Shown piece after piece: positions 1 to 10,855 of a DNA stretch of 64,000 bases. The position numbers were made by a program, and so were the translations under genes. The stretch spans positions 5,484,001 through 5,548,000 of the forward strand of contig CM060833.1 of assembly GCA_030762175.1 (NCBI GenBank). Direction: 5' to 3'. How positions within the stretch are numbered: the stretch's first letter is position 1; every line of letters starts with the position of its first letter. The notes under the pieces are model-generated. The model made no database searches. It was not told the DNA's origin and saw only the letters and a program-made list of their open reading frames with translations. Source of the DNA: Metallyticus violacea (Eukaryota > Arthropoda > Insecta > Mantodea > Metallyticidae).

Positions 1-564
1 CGTTGCTGCTTTTGGACTGAGGAAAGAAGTCTAGACACTCATCTTGCACTAACCTTATTCATGTTTAAATGTTCATAAATAATTCGGAGGACTGTTGTTT
101 TAGAAAGGCTCAACCTTGCTGCTATTTCTGTGACTTTGAGCCGCCGGCCGGTCTTCCATAATTTCTCTTCCACAAGAGCGGGCGATGTTTTCAGGAGTGA
201 GCACCTCCAAGGGCCGACCTGCACGCTCTTCTCTTCAATGCTTTCTCCACCCATTCGAAAAAGTTTGGCCCATTCTTTTACGGTAGAATATGAGGGGAAT
301 GCTTCCCCATATATACCGTCCAATCGCTGTTTATTTCATTTGGAGTAAGTCCTTCTTTTGTGAAGAACTTAATAACAGCTCGAAACTCTATTTTGAACTT
401 GTCACAATCTTCTATACATAGCTTTCTTTTGCAACTATATCTGAACAACTGAACAGTTACAGCTGCAATTATTTACTGAACAGATAAGGTATGACACCAG
501 ATGAGGGTTTTATGAAGGCGATAATCCATATCAGGGAGACCGGAAACTTATGGACCTACTCTTG
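1..564 (-). mobile_element. Mariner element M1, copy 1 (5' half, cut by window edge)
   Basis: This is the 5' half of a DD34D-type mariner read on the minus strand. The outer inverted repeat lies near 540-564 (on the minus strand CAAGAGTAGGTCCATAAG) and is followed by a TA target site at 565-566. The same terminal sequence occurs at 31777 and 56959, which defines family M1. The catalytic half lies outside the window. Confidence 0.85.
39..393 (-). pseudogene. Mariner transposase N-terminus, broken (M1 copy 1)
   Basis: This encodes the DNA-binding part of a mariner transposase, which would bind the element's inverted repeats. The first helix-turn-helix is recognisable from DGIYGEAFPSYSTVKEWAKL, and the second from LSLSKTTVLRII near the C-terminal side. 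The start codon present in the sister copies (position 58050 in copy 3) has changed to ATA here. The frame shifts between the first codons and DGIYGEA, and again near 240 where the expected DEERAGRPLEV block is garbled. The catalytic D residues are beyond the window edge. It is a dead gene; the family assignment is secure from three mutually similar copies in this window. Confidence 0.85.
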
Positions 565-712
565 TAACTAATACGATTCTTTTTTTCAAATGACCGTCAT
601 ATTAACAGTGAAATAACAGTCTACCAACAAAGGGCGCCGCAAGAAATTTCTCAATAATACTTTAAATAGGCATGTCAGTAAACATTTACGTATTTTATAA
701 TACGTTTGAAAC

Positions 713-1934
713 TGGAGCAGTAATTGGTGGGTCGGGGGATGTAGTTGTTGATCGTGGTTTCGATGTCTCGGCCGGGCTGCTCACTGATGATCGTCGTTAG
801 CTCCAATTCTGTTGAATTTTATCTCAGGGTCCACCGGAGTGTTTCGGGATCAGTATCGATCCACGGGAACGAGAAATGTGTTGCCCAAAAATACAGAAGG
901 TTGACTTGTTTAAAATATTTTATTCACATGTAAAGTACTGCCTGACTGTTCGCCGCTGACTTCGCTACTCTCTTAGACTGGCTTCCTGAGTGAATATCTG
1001 GATGTCTGAATGTCCCTCTGAATCTATGAATGTGTGAGTGTAAATCTGCGAATGTATCTCTACTGAATGTCTGAAAGTGAATCTATGAATGTGTCTCTAC
1101 CGAATGCGTGAATTCCCGAGTGCGTGAATGTCTGCTGTACTCTAGTTTTTCTACTACATCGCCACGCCTTTCGCTAAATTAAATTCCCTCGTATTTTATC
1201 TATTTTCGTGTTGTACTTTCATAATTGGTTATCCTAAAATTATTATTTATAAATAAGTTCTTCTGATTCGTTAACTTTTATCCGAAGACCATTGGCTAGA
1301 ATTATTCTTTCCCCCCTGATCTAACGTCTTCCCACGAACTTGAATTTTCCCAGAACAAGCTGTCATAAATTTCGGTACTTTCCTTATTTTCTGATTTCTA
1401 TTGAAAATCTTTTGCCTTGCTTAGTTTGTAGATTCCTAAATGTTCCCGGAGATAACGCACGTGTTTTCGGCTTTCCTGTAATAAAACATTTTCGTCTCCG
1501 ATCTGACATTTTCATTTTCCCTTAAAATATTTTTAAGTCTGACTTTGTTAAATACTGTCCCGTTACGGCCACATGTTTCTCTTATTGTCAACTCCTAAGT
1601 ATTTCCTGGGTAAAAGGTTCGTGACCTAACAAAAGATAGTTTACCCTTTCTTCAGCCTTGTCTAAGGAGCGGTCAGTGAGTGGAGTCAGGTATACATATT
1701 CGTCTTTCTCACATGTTCTACACAAAATGTATACAAAACCCTTTTGTGAAATACCATTACTTGTTAAATGACATACAAGTTACAAATTATTTCGATTCCT
1801 GTTATACCTATCTCAAAATGATTTTCTTATACATATACATAACAATTATCCTTATCAAATATAATGCCTTTATAAATATAGCTCTGCAGCCTTTAGATAT
1901 TAAATTAATAAAGGCAGCCTTATTTCCGGCTTCA
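713..1934 (-). repeat. 3' LTR
   Basis: This is the downstream LTR in element orientation. A poly(A) signal AATAAA lies on the minus strand at 919-924, about 200 bp before the LTR end. A degenerate repeat of about 10 bp around TGAATGTCTC occupies 991-1130. The interior side (1935-1950) has only a short purine stretch, AGGGG on the minus strand, as a possible polypurine tract. Confidence 0.9.
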
Positions 1935-2262
1935 AATGCCCCTGTAATCAGATTTTGTTGTGGTAACACAACAAAATATGAATACACAGTCCCGTGAGAT
2001 TATTACTATCTTGTTATTGCAGAGTTATATTCTTATTATTCTTAATATTATATTAACACACTTGGATCGAATGATTTTCTATCTGCGACATATATTTGCA
2101 CTTTGAGCCTATTGTTCATTGTTTTATTGTTCTTGGCTCTGATATTAGTGTTATTTTGCCTTTATGAGTTTAATTTTTATTCTGAGCTTTTACATACACA
2201 CTTTGAAAATATATTTTAAATGTTTACGGAATTATCTATTTAGCTGATACGACTTACACTTT

Positions 2263-2308
<46 letters not shown>

Positions 2309-4280
2309 GTTTGAACTAAGAAAGTTTCACTGCACTTTTTACCTATTTATTTATTTATTTATTTATTTTTTTTCGCTTCACTTGTTTTTCACTTATCACC
2401 TTTGTTCGCGTATCAACGCCACTGCTATACCATCTTACATTTTTTTCATATGAATTATATTCTAGCATGTGAATGTTTATTATTTACAATATACCCTGAG
2501 TGTTTCTGCAAGTTAGCTTCCTTATAATCTATTCTTATATTATTCAATTATATATTGATGCTAAATACAGTCTGAATATTGAGATTTTTGGTTGTTACTC
2601 AAATAAACAAGTCTATATCCTAGCTAATTTATTCAGTGAACTTTTGAAATTAATCTTTAAAAGTATTACATCACATATATTACATGAAAGTTGTTACAAT
2701 TACAGTTTATTCAAATGCATTTAACCCAATAGCTACACCTACATCATACCTAATTTAACGAAATTATTCAGGACGGTCTGTTCTTCGATTGTTATTTTTT
2801 TACCAAAAACATTTCAATAGCACAATCATATTGTTAAATTTTATTTTTGAATCATAACTTTATTAATTGACAACCAGGTAACTTGTAGTACGTAAAGAAA
2901 TTATATTTGCAATCCGTTCATAACTTTATATTTCAATAAAATACACATTGATGGACATTCTATAGCCTTGCATATATTTTTAATGGCTTTTAACTACATC
3001 ACTTATTAATCATAGTCATATTTTTTATAAACTTCCAATTTGCTATCTAACATTATTTTTAATCAATCATCCATTATGAATCTTGTAAGACACTTGATAA
3101 CATTACAGGTAACACATAGGTGATTCTATTCGTATATCTATATGGGAGAATTTTCCATCCCATTTCATAGCGCAATTCACTACAGATTTTAATTACATTA
3201 CTATTTATTAGATATCTTGGATCGTTTTATGAAGCTACCTTAGGTAAACAATACATTACACGAGAATTATTCATCGACGACTTCATTATCTCCTTTATCT
3301 GCTTAATTCATTAATTCATTTTCTCCCTTATTATTATTTATCCTCTTTCTCTATTCACTTTATCATAATTCATTATTTGCCCTCTACTTTTAACCGTAGG
3401 ATCATTATTAATATATTTCTTCTCGTTACTTGATTCACTTTTCTTTCTATTACCCCTATCTGCTTCCTTAATTGAACGTCACCAAGATATATAATTTTAG
3501 CTTCTTATTCCATTATCTATCTTTCTTTAGCCTGCTTCTGCTTATTCGATTATTTCTTGAACTCTCTAGTTTCAATTATTTACTTTTCTATAAGTTTCCC
3601 TCTGTAATGTTACTAATGTCTTATTAAGCTTTCACTTTATATTGACTTTCCTTTGGCCTGACTTGATTTATCTTATTTCGTTACTCTCTTAAATCTCCAT
3701 TATTACAATATTGTTACCTATTTCCCTATGTAAGGTCACTAATATGTTTTATTAAGCTTTCATCTTATTTTGAATTTTCTTTCACTTGATTGCAATTATT
3801 TTATCTCTTTACCCTTTTAATTCACAATTACCTATTTTCCTGTATGATTTTTAACGTTAATATTTTATTTCCTGATATTTACGCACCTTGCAATATTCAT
3901 TTTTTTGACATGATTACAATTACTTTATTTCTTCACTCATTTAATTTATAATTATTTATCTTTCTATCTGGTTCCTTGGAGTTATTAACTTATTTTATTT
4001 TCCTCACATATTTTCCCTTTCTATTGAATTTTCTTTGAGATTTTTTTTTTGTAATTATTTAATTCTGTCCTGACACTATTCGTTTTCCATAATTTATTTT
4101 CCTACTAATTTATGTGTCCTACAACTAGTCAGCTTGTTCATTTTTATCCTTAATATTTTCGTATTATAATACTTATACATTACTCAGCTATAATTAATAC
4201 AACTTTCCATCTTATCTAGCCTATATCTACATCTATTTACATGTTCAATTTTTTTTTTTTTTTACCATTATCTTAGTCAT
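1935..4280 (-). other. AT-rich noncoding interior of LTR element
   Basis: No coding frame is credible here. It holds an (AT)n run at 2267-2306, a TTTA-rich tract at 2344-2371 and pyrimidine-rich AT sequence from 3300 to 4260. In a complete element this space would carry pol, but no pol motif could be found on either strand. It looks like replacement filler rather than a decayed pol. Confidence 0.7.
2267..2306. repeat. (AT)n microsatellite
   Basis: About 20 uninterrupted AT units inside the LTR element. Confidence 0.95.
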
Positions 4281-5294
4281 CTACATTCTCGTATTGATTT
4301 CTCTTTGGGATCCGAGTTGAACGCTAGTACTCCATGGGGGTCTCCATTCGCGTGGCTCGGTCCTGAGTTCCGCTAATTGTTCTTTCGCGAATTCTGAGGG
4401 ATTTTGAACACTTGCAGTTATGCAATTTATTTTGGTTTGGGGTTTCGCAATTTTTGCCTCAAAATATTTACCTAAATATTTCTGAATCAAAGAGACTTGT
4501 GCCCCTGTCCCGTGATGTCTTTGGATCGAATCCTGATCACTAATTTGTTTTCCTTCTACTTTGTCTGAACTCATTACCTGCTCCCGGTTTATGCCTATCT
4601 CGAGTATTTGATTTTGTTCTCCTTCTATTTCTATGCCTGTTTCCTCATTACTTATCGTTTTCCCCTCTAGTTCTAGCTGACTGTTATCATTAATTTCCCC
4701 TAACTTCTCGTTATCGTCCTTTTCGCTCTCTATTTGCTGCCTATCATTACTAAGTTCCCCCGAATTTTCCTCTAATTTCCTTTCTATATCTATACAAGGT
4801 TTAACGTTTATTTCTTGATCCTGTTCAAGAATGCTAGCCTGCTCAATTTGTACATTTTGAGTTAAATTATAAACTTCACTAAGGGTTTCTATCTGAGGCT
4901 GCTTTATCTCATTTTCTGTATTCTTTTCTAACCTATCAAATTTATCGATCTGTTCTCTTAGTGACTGATAGATCCTCTCTTGTGTCTTTTCTAGCCTATC
5001 AAATTTATTACCTATTTCATTATGATATCGCTCCAATCTATTACCTATTTCATTATGAAATCGCTCCAATCTATTACCTATTTCATTATGAAATCGATCC
5101 AATCTATTACCTAGTTCTCTCATCATAGACATTAATCTATCCCCCCTATCCATACTAATCGACTTTTCGAAGGCTTTGCATGCATTAACATTATTTTCAA
5201 CCCTTTGGATTATGTCCTGTTGTTTAGTTCCCTGCTCTATTACTATGGGCTTCTCGATTAACAAATTATTTTCTACTGTACTACTTTCAGCCAT
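4281..5294 (-). CDS. Gag-like coiled-coil protein of LTR element
   Basis: This intact 337-codon ORF is the only long ORF of the element, and its position just after the leader is that of gag. The start at 5294 is the first ATG of the frame. Residues 62-94 hold three 11-residue repeats of the form GNRLxRxHNEI, and a fourth diverged unit (GNKFDRLEKTQ) follows at 95-105. The 11-residue period suits a right-handed (hendecad) coiled coil. Residues 106-270 are acidic and rich in E, Q, N and I, probably disordered. The C-terminal 70 residues are more basic, with a W-rich EWRPPW motif. No CCHC zinc knuckle, protease DTG or signal peptide is visible. A run of T at 4249-4263 (A on the coding strand) lies just after the stop. 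The role as structural protein is inferred from position; no sequence family is recognised. Confidence 0.7.
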   Translation of the reverse strand: MAESSTVENNLLIEKPIVIEQGTKQQDIIQRVENNVNACKAFEKSISMDRGDRLMSMMRELGNRLDRFHNEIGNRLERFHNEIGNRLERYHNEIGNKFDRLEKTQERIYQSLREQIDKFDRLEKNTENEIKQPQIETLSEVYNLTQNVQIEQASILEQDQEINVKPCIDIERKLEENSGELSNDRQQIESEKDDNEKLGEINDNSQLELEGKTISNEETGIEIEGEQNQILEIGINREQVMSSDKVEGKQISDQDSIQRHHGTGAQVSLIQKYLGKYFEAKIAKPQTKINCITASVQNPSEFAKEQLAELRTEPREWRPPWSTSVQLGSQREINTRM

Positions 5295-5571
5295 TTTTGC
5301 CTACTACTTATAATTTACATAAATTACTAGTGAATTTTTTTTTTATTACAAACAAATTATGCAGTTCAGTTTTTCTCTACCTTATTTTTGTTTTCTCGGT
5401 TGTTGCTCGCATGATATTCTTGTAGTGGGGTCCGGTTAGAAGCTCTTGTAGTGATGTCCAGTTACCAGTTCCGTCGTATCTGCTCGTAAACCTTGTGTTT
5501 ACGGTCGGTTTCTCTGCGATGTCGGCCGGCTATCCACTTGGGTTGCTCGATGTAGCTCTTCATGTTGTCCG

Positions 5572-5811
5572 CTATGCTCCTACGGTTGTGTAGCAAGCAA
5601 ATCTTTCTGGTTCCTTCTTGGTGTCGTCTGCGGCTGCTGGGCTGATGTCGTCCGCTTCTGCTGGGCTGTTGTCCGCTTCTCGTCTCCGTCTACGAGCTTC
5701 CACGTTGGGATGCCATATGGAGCAGTAATTGGTGGGTCGGGGGATGTAGTTGTTGATCGTGGTTTCGATGTCTCGGCCGGGCTGCTCACTGATGATCGTC
5801 GTTAGCTCCAA
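5572..5811 (-). CDS. Leader ORF spanning LTR end and primer site
   Basis: This 79-codon open frame starts inside the 5' LTR (ATG at 5811), crosses the LTR boundary at 5718 and the primer-binding site, and stops at 5572. The product is hydrophilic and low in complexity, with an arginine run and repeated DxxAEADD/AADD motifs followed by a short C-terminal tail. No family is recognised. Because the LTR part is duplicated, only the copy joined to the leader makes this protein. It may be chance, or a short upstream ORF affecting translation of the Gag-like frame that starts about 280 bases further on. An overlapping frame at 5580-5789 is also open, which argues for base composition as the cause. 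Confidence 0.25.
   Translation of the reverse strand: MELTTIISEQPGRDIETTINNYIPRPTNYCSIWHPNVEARRRRREADNSPAEADDISPAAADDTKKEPERFACYTTVGA
5699..5715 (-). promoter_or_regulatory. Probable primer-binding site (tRNA-Lys-like)
   Basis: Two bases inside the 5' LTR the minus strand reads TGGCATCCCAACGTGGA. The opening TGG pairs with a tRNA CCA end, and the CCCAACGTGG core resembles the insect tRNA-Lys primer site. The match to tRNA-Lys is from memory of the site and imperfect. Confidence 0.6.
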
Positions 5812-6939
5812 TTCTGTTGAATTTTATCTCAGGGTCCACCGGAGTGTTTCGGGATCAGTATCGATCCACGGGAACGAGAAATGTGTTGCCCAAAAATACA
5901 GAAGGTTGACTTGTTTAAAATATTTTATTCACATGTAAAGTACTGCCTGACTGTTCGCCGCTGACTTCGCTACTCTCTTAGACTGGCTTCCTGAGTGAAT
6001 ATCTGGATGTCTGAATGTCCCTCTGAATCTATGAATGTGTGAGTGTAAATCTGCGAATGTATCTCTACTGAATGTCTGAAAGTGAATCTATGAATGTGTC
6101 TCTACCGAATGCGTGAATTCCCGAGTGCGTGAATGTCTGCTGTACTCTAGTTTTTCTACTACATCGCCACGCCTTTCGCTAAATTAAATTCCCTCGTATT
6201 TTATCTATTTTCGTGTTGTACTTTCATAATTGGTTATCCTAAAATTATTATTTATAAATAAGTTCTTCTGATTCGTTAACTTTTATCCGAAGACCATTGG
6301 CTAGAATTATTCTTTCCCCCCTGATCTAACGTCTTCCCACGAACTTGAATTTTCCCAGAACAAGCTGTCATAAATTTCGGTACTTTCCTTATTTTCTGAT
6401 TTCTATTAAAAATCTTTTGCCTTGCTTAGTTTGTAGATTCCTAAATGTTCCCGGAGATAACGCACGTGTTTTCGGCTTTCCTGTAATAAAACATTTTCGT
6501 CTCCGATCTGACATTTTCATTTTCCCTTAAAATATTTTTAAGTCTGACTTTGTTAAATACTGTCCCGTTACGGCCACATGTTTCTCTTATTGTCAACTCC
6601 TAAGTATTTCCTGGGTAAAAGGTTCGTGACCTAACAAAAGATAGTTTACCCTTTCTTCAGCCTTGTCTAAGGAGCGGTCAGTGAGTGGAGTCAGGTATAC
6701 ATATTCGTCTTTCTCACATGTTCTACACAAAATGTATACAAAACCCTTTTGTGAAATACCATTACTTGTTAAATGACATACAAGTTACAAATTATTTCGA
6801 TTCCTGTTATACCTATCTCAAAATGATTTTCTTATACATATACATAACAATTATCCTTATCAAATATAATGCCTTTATAAATATAGCTCTGCAGCCTTTA
6901 GATATTAAATTAATAAAGGCAGCCTTATTTCCGGCTTCA
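5718..6939 (-). repeat. 5' LTR
   Basis: Same sequence as 713-1934 except for one base seen (A at 6407 against G at 1402), with no indels. It should carry the promoter for the minus-strand transcript; no convincing core promoter was chosen. Confidence 0.9.
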
Positions 6940-7179
6940 AAACTACATATATACTACATATATATGTATATATTTAATAATTTTAAAATTGAAGGGCTGA
7001 ATTTAATCTAACTCAGGCAAGGCAAAGGTAGTTCACCTATCTAGACCTCTGGTTTTAACCCCCCCCCATCTATGAGGACATGAACTTTATATGATACAAT
7101 CAGGCTAAAAGTGTAAAACCGCGCGCAGAAGCATGCCAGTGTGAAGTGAGCGCGGAACCGACAAATCGTTTTGAAAGTG

Positions 7180-8410
7180 TGCTCATTTTAGCAAATTCCG
7201 AAAGAATGGTTCATAGTAACATTTAGTTGTTTATAATATTTGGCTCTAGTGGATGTATGTACCTAAGATAAGATCAACTTCTTCAAATCTCTGTCAATTC
7301 TACTTACTAGGCAACAAAAATATGCGCGTGTGTGTTGTGTCTGTTAACGCTTTAGCGGCAGCAATTTTTTATTTTTTCTACGAAACTAAATATATGCCAT
7401 TAAAATAAAACAAGAAAAATATTTTTAAAAATCAGCGAACTGGAGGGAGTGGGGATTAACCTTAAACCTAAAATTTAAATATCGCTCTAGCAGCACCAAT
7501 GTTTGTTTTTACGCAATGAAACTCGGTATATGGCATTTAAACAAAACAAGAAAAATAGTTTCTGAAAATTAAAGGAATCGGACCATTAGGAGTAGGGTTA
7601 TACCTGAAAATTCGAATTCAAAACCCTCTAGACTTTGTCTCTATATTGTTTCAAAATAAAGGATAAATTAATTCAGCATATAAACTGTATTTATAATGTT
7701 GCTATGTTTTATATTTAATAAAAGTATCGTCGTGAAGATAGCAAATGTGGAATATTAATCTAACACGTGTTTGAGATAAAATTTAAATTAAATTTCAAAG
7801 CCACTGAAAATCGATGAAACTTTCAATTATTTTTATTTATTTAGCACATCGTAATTGTTTTTAAATAGTAACATGTTTTTGTTTTATTGAAACATATGAA
7901 CATCATCTTAAATACACAACATAACTCGAAACTTTCTGTTATTTCTCTCTGTTTTAGTGAATGTAAAGATGATATCAAGGGCTCAGTTCATAAACATGTT
8001 TACATTTTAAAATGCGCATATAAATATTTCATTTAATTAATATGATACCATTAATTGTTATGATTTAATCTCAATAATAATGATAGTATAGTTCTAAAAA
8101 TGTGATTTTTCGTTTGTAATACTTATAGAATTGTAAGAATTCTAATTTTGTTTCTCTTAATTTTTAAATTTAGAGTAATTTCACTATAGACAACTATTTT
8201 CAAATGATTTTGAAGAAAAACAAAGCAACCTAGTTAAGTAATGCATTATAGTTCGGTTTTTCTATTATTTAGAGTTTGTCACTATATGGTAATATTATAA
8301 CTTATTTCATTGATTAATAAGGCCACAATTTGGATTTTTAATTTTTTTCTAAAGTTATTCAACTTGTCGAGGAATTCGCTTAGTTTATGCAGCTCCTGCG
8401 TGACTTTTTT
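7180..8410 (+). repeat. Repeat family R1, copy 1
   Basis: This stretch aligns by eye with 37325-39105. Shared landmarks are the opening TTTTAGCAAATTCCGAA, a GT-rich block with CTGTTAAC, the stretch around CAGCATATAAA with AAGTATCGTCGTGAAGATAG, the segment GATGATATCAAGGGCTCAG, and the end GAATTCGCTTAGTTTATGC. No coding frame, terminal inverted repeat or target duplication was identified, so the class is unknown. A reverse-orientation copy lies at 13970-14640. Confidence 0.75.
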
Positions 8411-8420
8411 TTTTTAATGC

Positions 8421-9770
8421 ATCCCCGATCATGCGGTCAAAGCAGTGGCGTTCCTCCATGATGCCATGTGCTTAAATGACTATTGTTATATAGTACGAAA
8501 TAGTCCTTAGAAATTAACACAAATTTTTATACGTAATTGATTGCATATTTCACATTTCACATTTTTTATAACAATAAGTGCGACTATTTTAGTGATTTGT
8601 GGCTTACTACTTGAATATCACTGTCATTTAATTAATATCCTTTCTAAACTGCCTCTAAATATGTCAAGAGTGCGGAAATATTGCTGAGCAAAGTGTAATA
8701 AAGTCTCAGGAGTGCCATGAATAAAATCATGCACATTATTAATAATTTGAAACAGATACCAAGGTGACGATTAATTCGCGCTTTAATATTTGTTGCATCT
8801 AATTGATGGTAGTAATGTAAAAAAGGTACTTCACATATTTTCATCACCTCTGGGTCACCCTGTAGGAGCAAACAAATGAGTTCAGGCACTTTACAACAAA
8901 GATAAAGGAGAGTGCATACATTTCTAGTAGGTTTGTTTAAAACCTGTGGGTGTCGACCAGACCAAGGCCCCGGAAGATACAAAGCGTGCATTGTTAATGT
9001 AAGTCTAAAGGTATGTTTGGCACCATCGGTAGAGAATTTGCATAGAGTTCAGTAAATGTCGTCTTAATCGAGAGGTTTTGGTAAAGTAGAAACATATACG
9101 CCATAAGCCCTCCAACAAAACAATTATTCATATCATGCGGCCTAAGGTACTAACTTTACGATATTATTGTTAAATGACAAATGCAGAGTCAAAAGGTTCC
9201 ATGCCTTGTAAGGATTACACATTTCACGTCACATAAAATTCCGTCCTTTTTGTGACGACAATGGCCATAGAAAACCCAACCTGTACGAAGTAGTCGATCA
9301 ACAATCTGACACGGTATTTAAAAAAAAAATGTGTTTAACGGCGTTGGAATTACACACATTTGTACATGGCCACTTGTCGAGCAGAAAGTAGACGTGTTTT
9401 AAACAAAGCCTTGATTTACAGTACCGGAAAAAATGATTATGGGCGATAAAGCGTCTTTAAGTATCGCGTTGGCCTCACGAAATGCACGAATTTCGTTACA
9501 CATTAAACTTTTATGTATTAGTTCATATTTTCAAAGTCAGCTCAATTATTTTAAATGGGAAACCAATTTTTGTAAACAGCTTTTGGTTTTAGGCATAAAA
9601 GAAACATTTTTTTTATTAAAGCAACCATTATTTGATAAAATATTTAAGCAGTTTGAAAAAATTATTAACGTTAACTCATTAAAAGACCGATTTCACATGT
9701 TTGAGTTTAACAAAACACAAACGCCATTTAAATACAGACATTAGGTTTATTGTTCATTTGTTTTATTTAC
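8421..9770. other. No recognised gene; two unassigned ORFs
   Basis: Two open frames of 115 codons (8644-8991, minus) and 103 codons (9433-9744, plus) show no motif I can place. The plus frame is lysine- and phenylalanine-rich, as expected of AT-rich noncoding sequence. The minus frame has several hydrophobic stretches near its C-terminus. Neither has a repeat partner in the window. Confidence 0.4.
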
Positions 9771-9912
9771 GGATGCTCTTTAACTTCTCAGGTCATCAGC
9801 GTCCCATTCAAGTCAGGGCGTGAAACGGCCGACAAATTTTGCTCAGAGGCCGCTTCTTTCAGGCTTGAGGTTCTTTTTCATGCCGCAAATCTACGACACG
9901 GAACTCAGGGTG
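9771..9912 (-). mobile_element. SINE2, partial
   Basis: This holds the 3' half of SINE2 in reverse orientation: the GGACGCTCTTTAAC-like tail, then the CAGCGTCCCATTCAA and GAAACGGCCGACAAATTTTG blocks. The tRNA-like head is missing. Confidence 0.8.
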
Positions 9913-10066
9913 AAAATATTCACTAAACAAATTAATATTATTGTTTCCCCTCAAATGAAGAAGCATTTACCATATTGTGTTCTTCAAACCGGTTATTTTC
10001 AAGATAATCAACTGGTAAGGTTTTAAGAAAACTTCGTGTGTGTATATAACTTTATAATGTAAAATA

Positions 10067-10855
10067 TGAGGGCTGTTTAATAAAAAATAATAATCATTTT
10101 GGGCACACCCTTTACTCCTCATAATTTTGGTACTCTCTCTTAAAGTACTCCCATGCAATGGATCTGTCCCAGCGTTTCTGACAATCCACAAAGACATTCT
10201 GAAAATCATTGTTGACAGGTCCTTCATAATGACCTCCGAAGCCTTTATTACTACTTGTAATGATGGAAAATAGCTCCCGCGGTGAAGTTTCTTTAATTTG
10301 GGGAAAAGTATCACATGGGCTAAATCTGGACTATAGAGGGGATGAGGGACACACTTCACGTTGAATTTTGTGAGATATTCAGCAACAACAGTTTCGATTT
10401 GCACATTTTCAGGTCATCTCTGTAGTAATGCCCAGTTGCAGGTACAACATGCTGGTAAACTGTTCCTTGAATGTCGAAATAATGAGAGGAAACCTCCATA
10501 ACCTGAAGATGGACTTAACAGCAGCGGTATTTACGTTTTCTTCCATTAGAGCACAAACTGGAGAACTGAGTCCGTCTTCCTTGAAACTGATTGCCCTACA
10601 CCATCTTCAAGCTGTGCTATAGGGAACAAAAAACTGTCCGTAAGCCTTAGCTGAAGATTTGTTGAGACGAAAGTGAAATTTCAGAGCTGCACATCGTTAG
10701 TCGCGGGTCACCCCTTTTTGCTGTAGGCGGGGCTGAACATGTCTTAACTTGCACACCTCTCATAGTTCAGAATCGGAAGTGACAGCACCGCGTGTACATA
10801 CAGCATATTGTAATGTTAATTGTAGCGAGAGAAATTATGCCTGGAAAAAAAAAAT
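10067..10855 (-). mobile_element. Mariner M2, decayed copy
   Basis: The 3' inverted repeat TGAGGGCTGTTTAATAAA follows a TA at 10065-10066. On the minus strand the third catalytic region reads VPHPLYSPDLA (near 10330), with the final aspartate lost. The region around 10500-10560 encodes the second helix-turn-helix block found in the other M2 copies. Between 10404 and 10490 the catalytic core is collapsed. The transposase is a pseudogene with several frameshifts. Confidence 0.75.

Larger units (their letters stand above)
709..6943 (-). mobile_element. LTR retrotransposon with Gag-like ORF only, no polymerase
   Basis: Two 1,222-bp direct repeats (713-1934 and 5718-6939) run at a constant offset of 5,005 bp and are flanked by the 4-bp duplication AAAC (709-712 and 6940-6943). 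Each repeat begins TG and ends CA. On the minus strand the order is 5' LTR, primer-binding site, leader, Gag-like ORF, AT-rich filler, 3' LTR. The interior (3,783 bp) has no protease, reverse transcriptase, RNase H or integrase in any frame, so the element must borrow enzymes from a relative. A 4-bp duplication and a tRNA-Lys-like primer site point to the Ty3/Gypsy side, but this is inference. Only one LTR mismatch was seen (G at 1402, A at 6407), so the insertion is young. Confidence 0.9.

Noticed and set aside
745..933. 62-codon ORF found twice (also 5750-5938)
   Set aside because: The two are identical because they lie in the two LTRs, antisense to the element; no motif supports coding.
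1680..1997. 105-codon plus-strand ORF, similar to 6685-7011
   Set aside because: LTR-derived and antisense to the element; the C-termini differ because they run into different flanks.
4249..4263. T run after the Gag-like ORF as a slippery frameshift site into pol
   Set aside because: It lies after the stop codon and no pol frame follows in any register.
10428..10622. 64-codon plus-strand ORF
   Set aside because: Antisense to the M2 transposase DNA-binding region.
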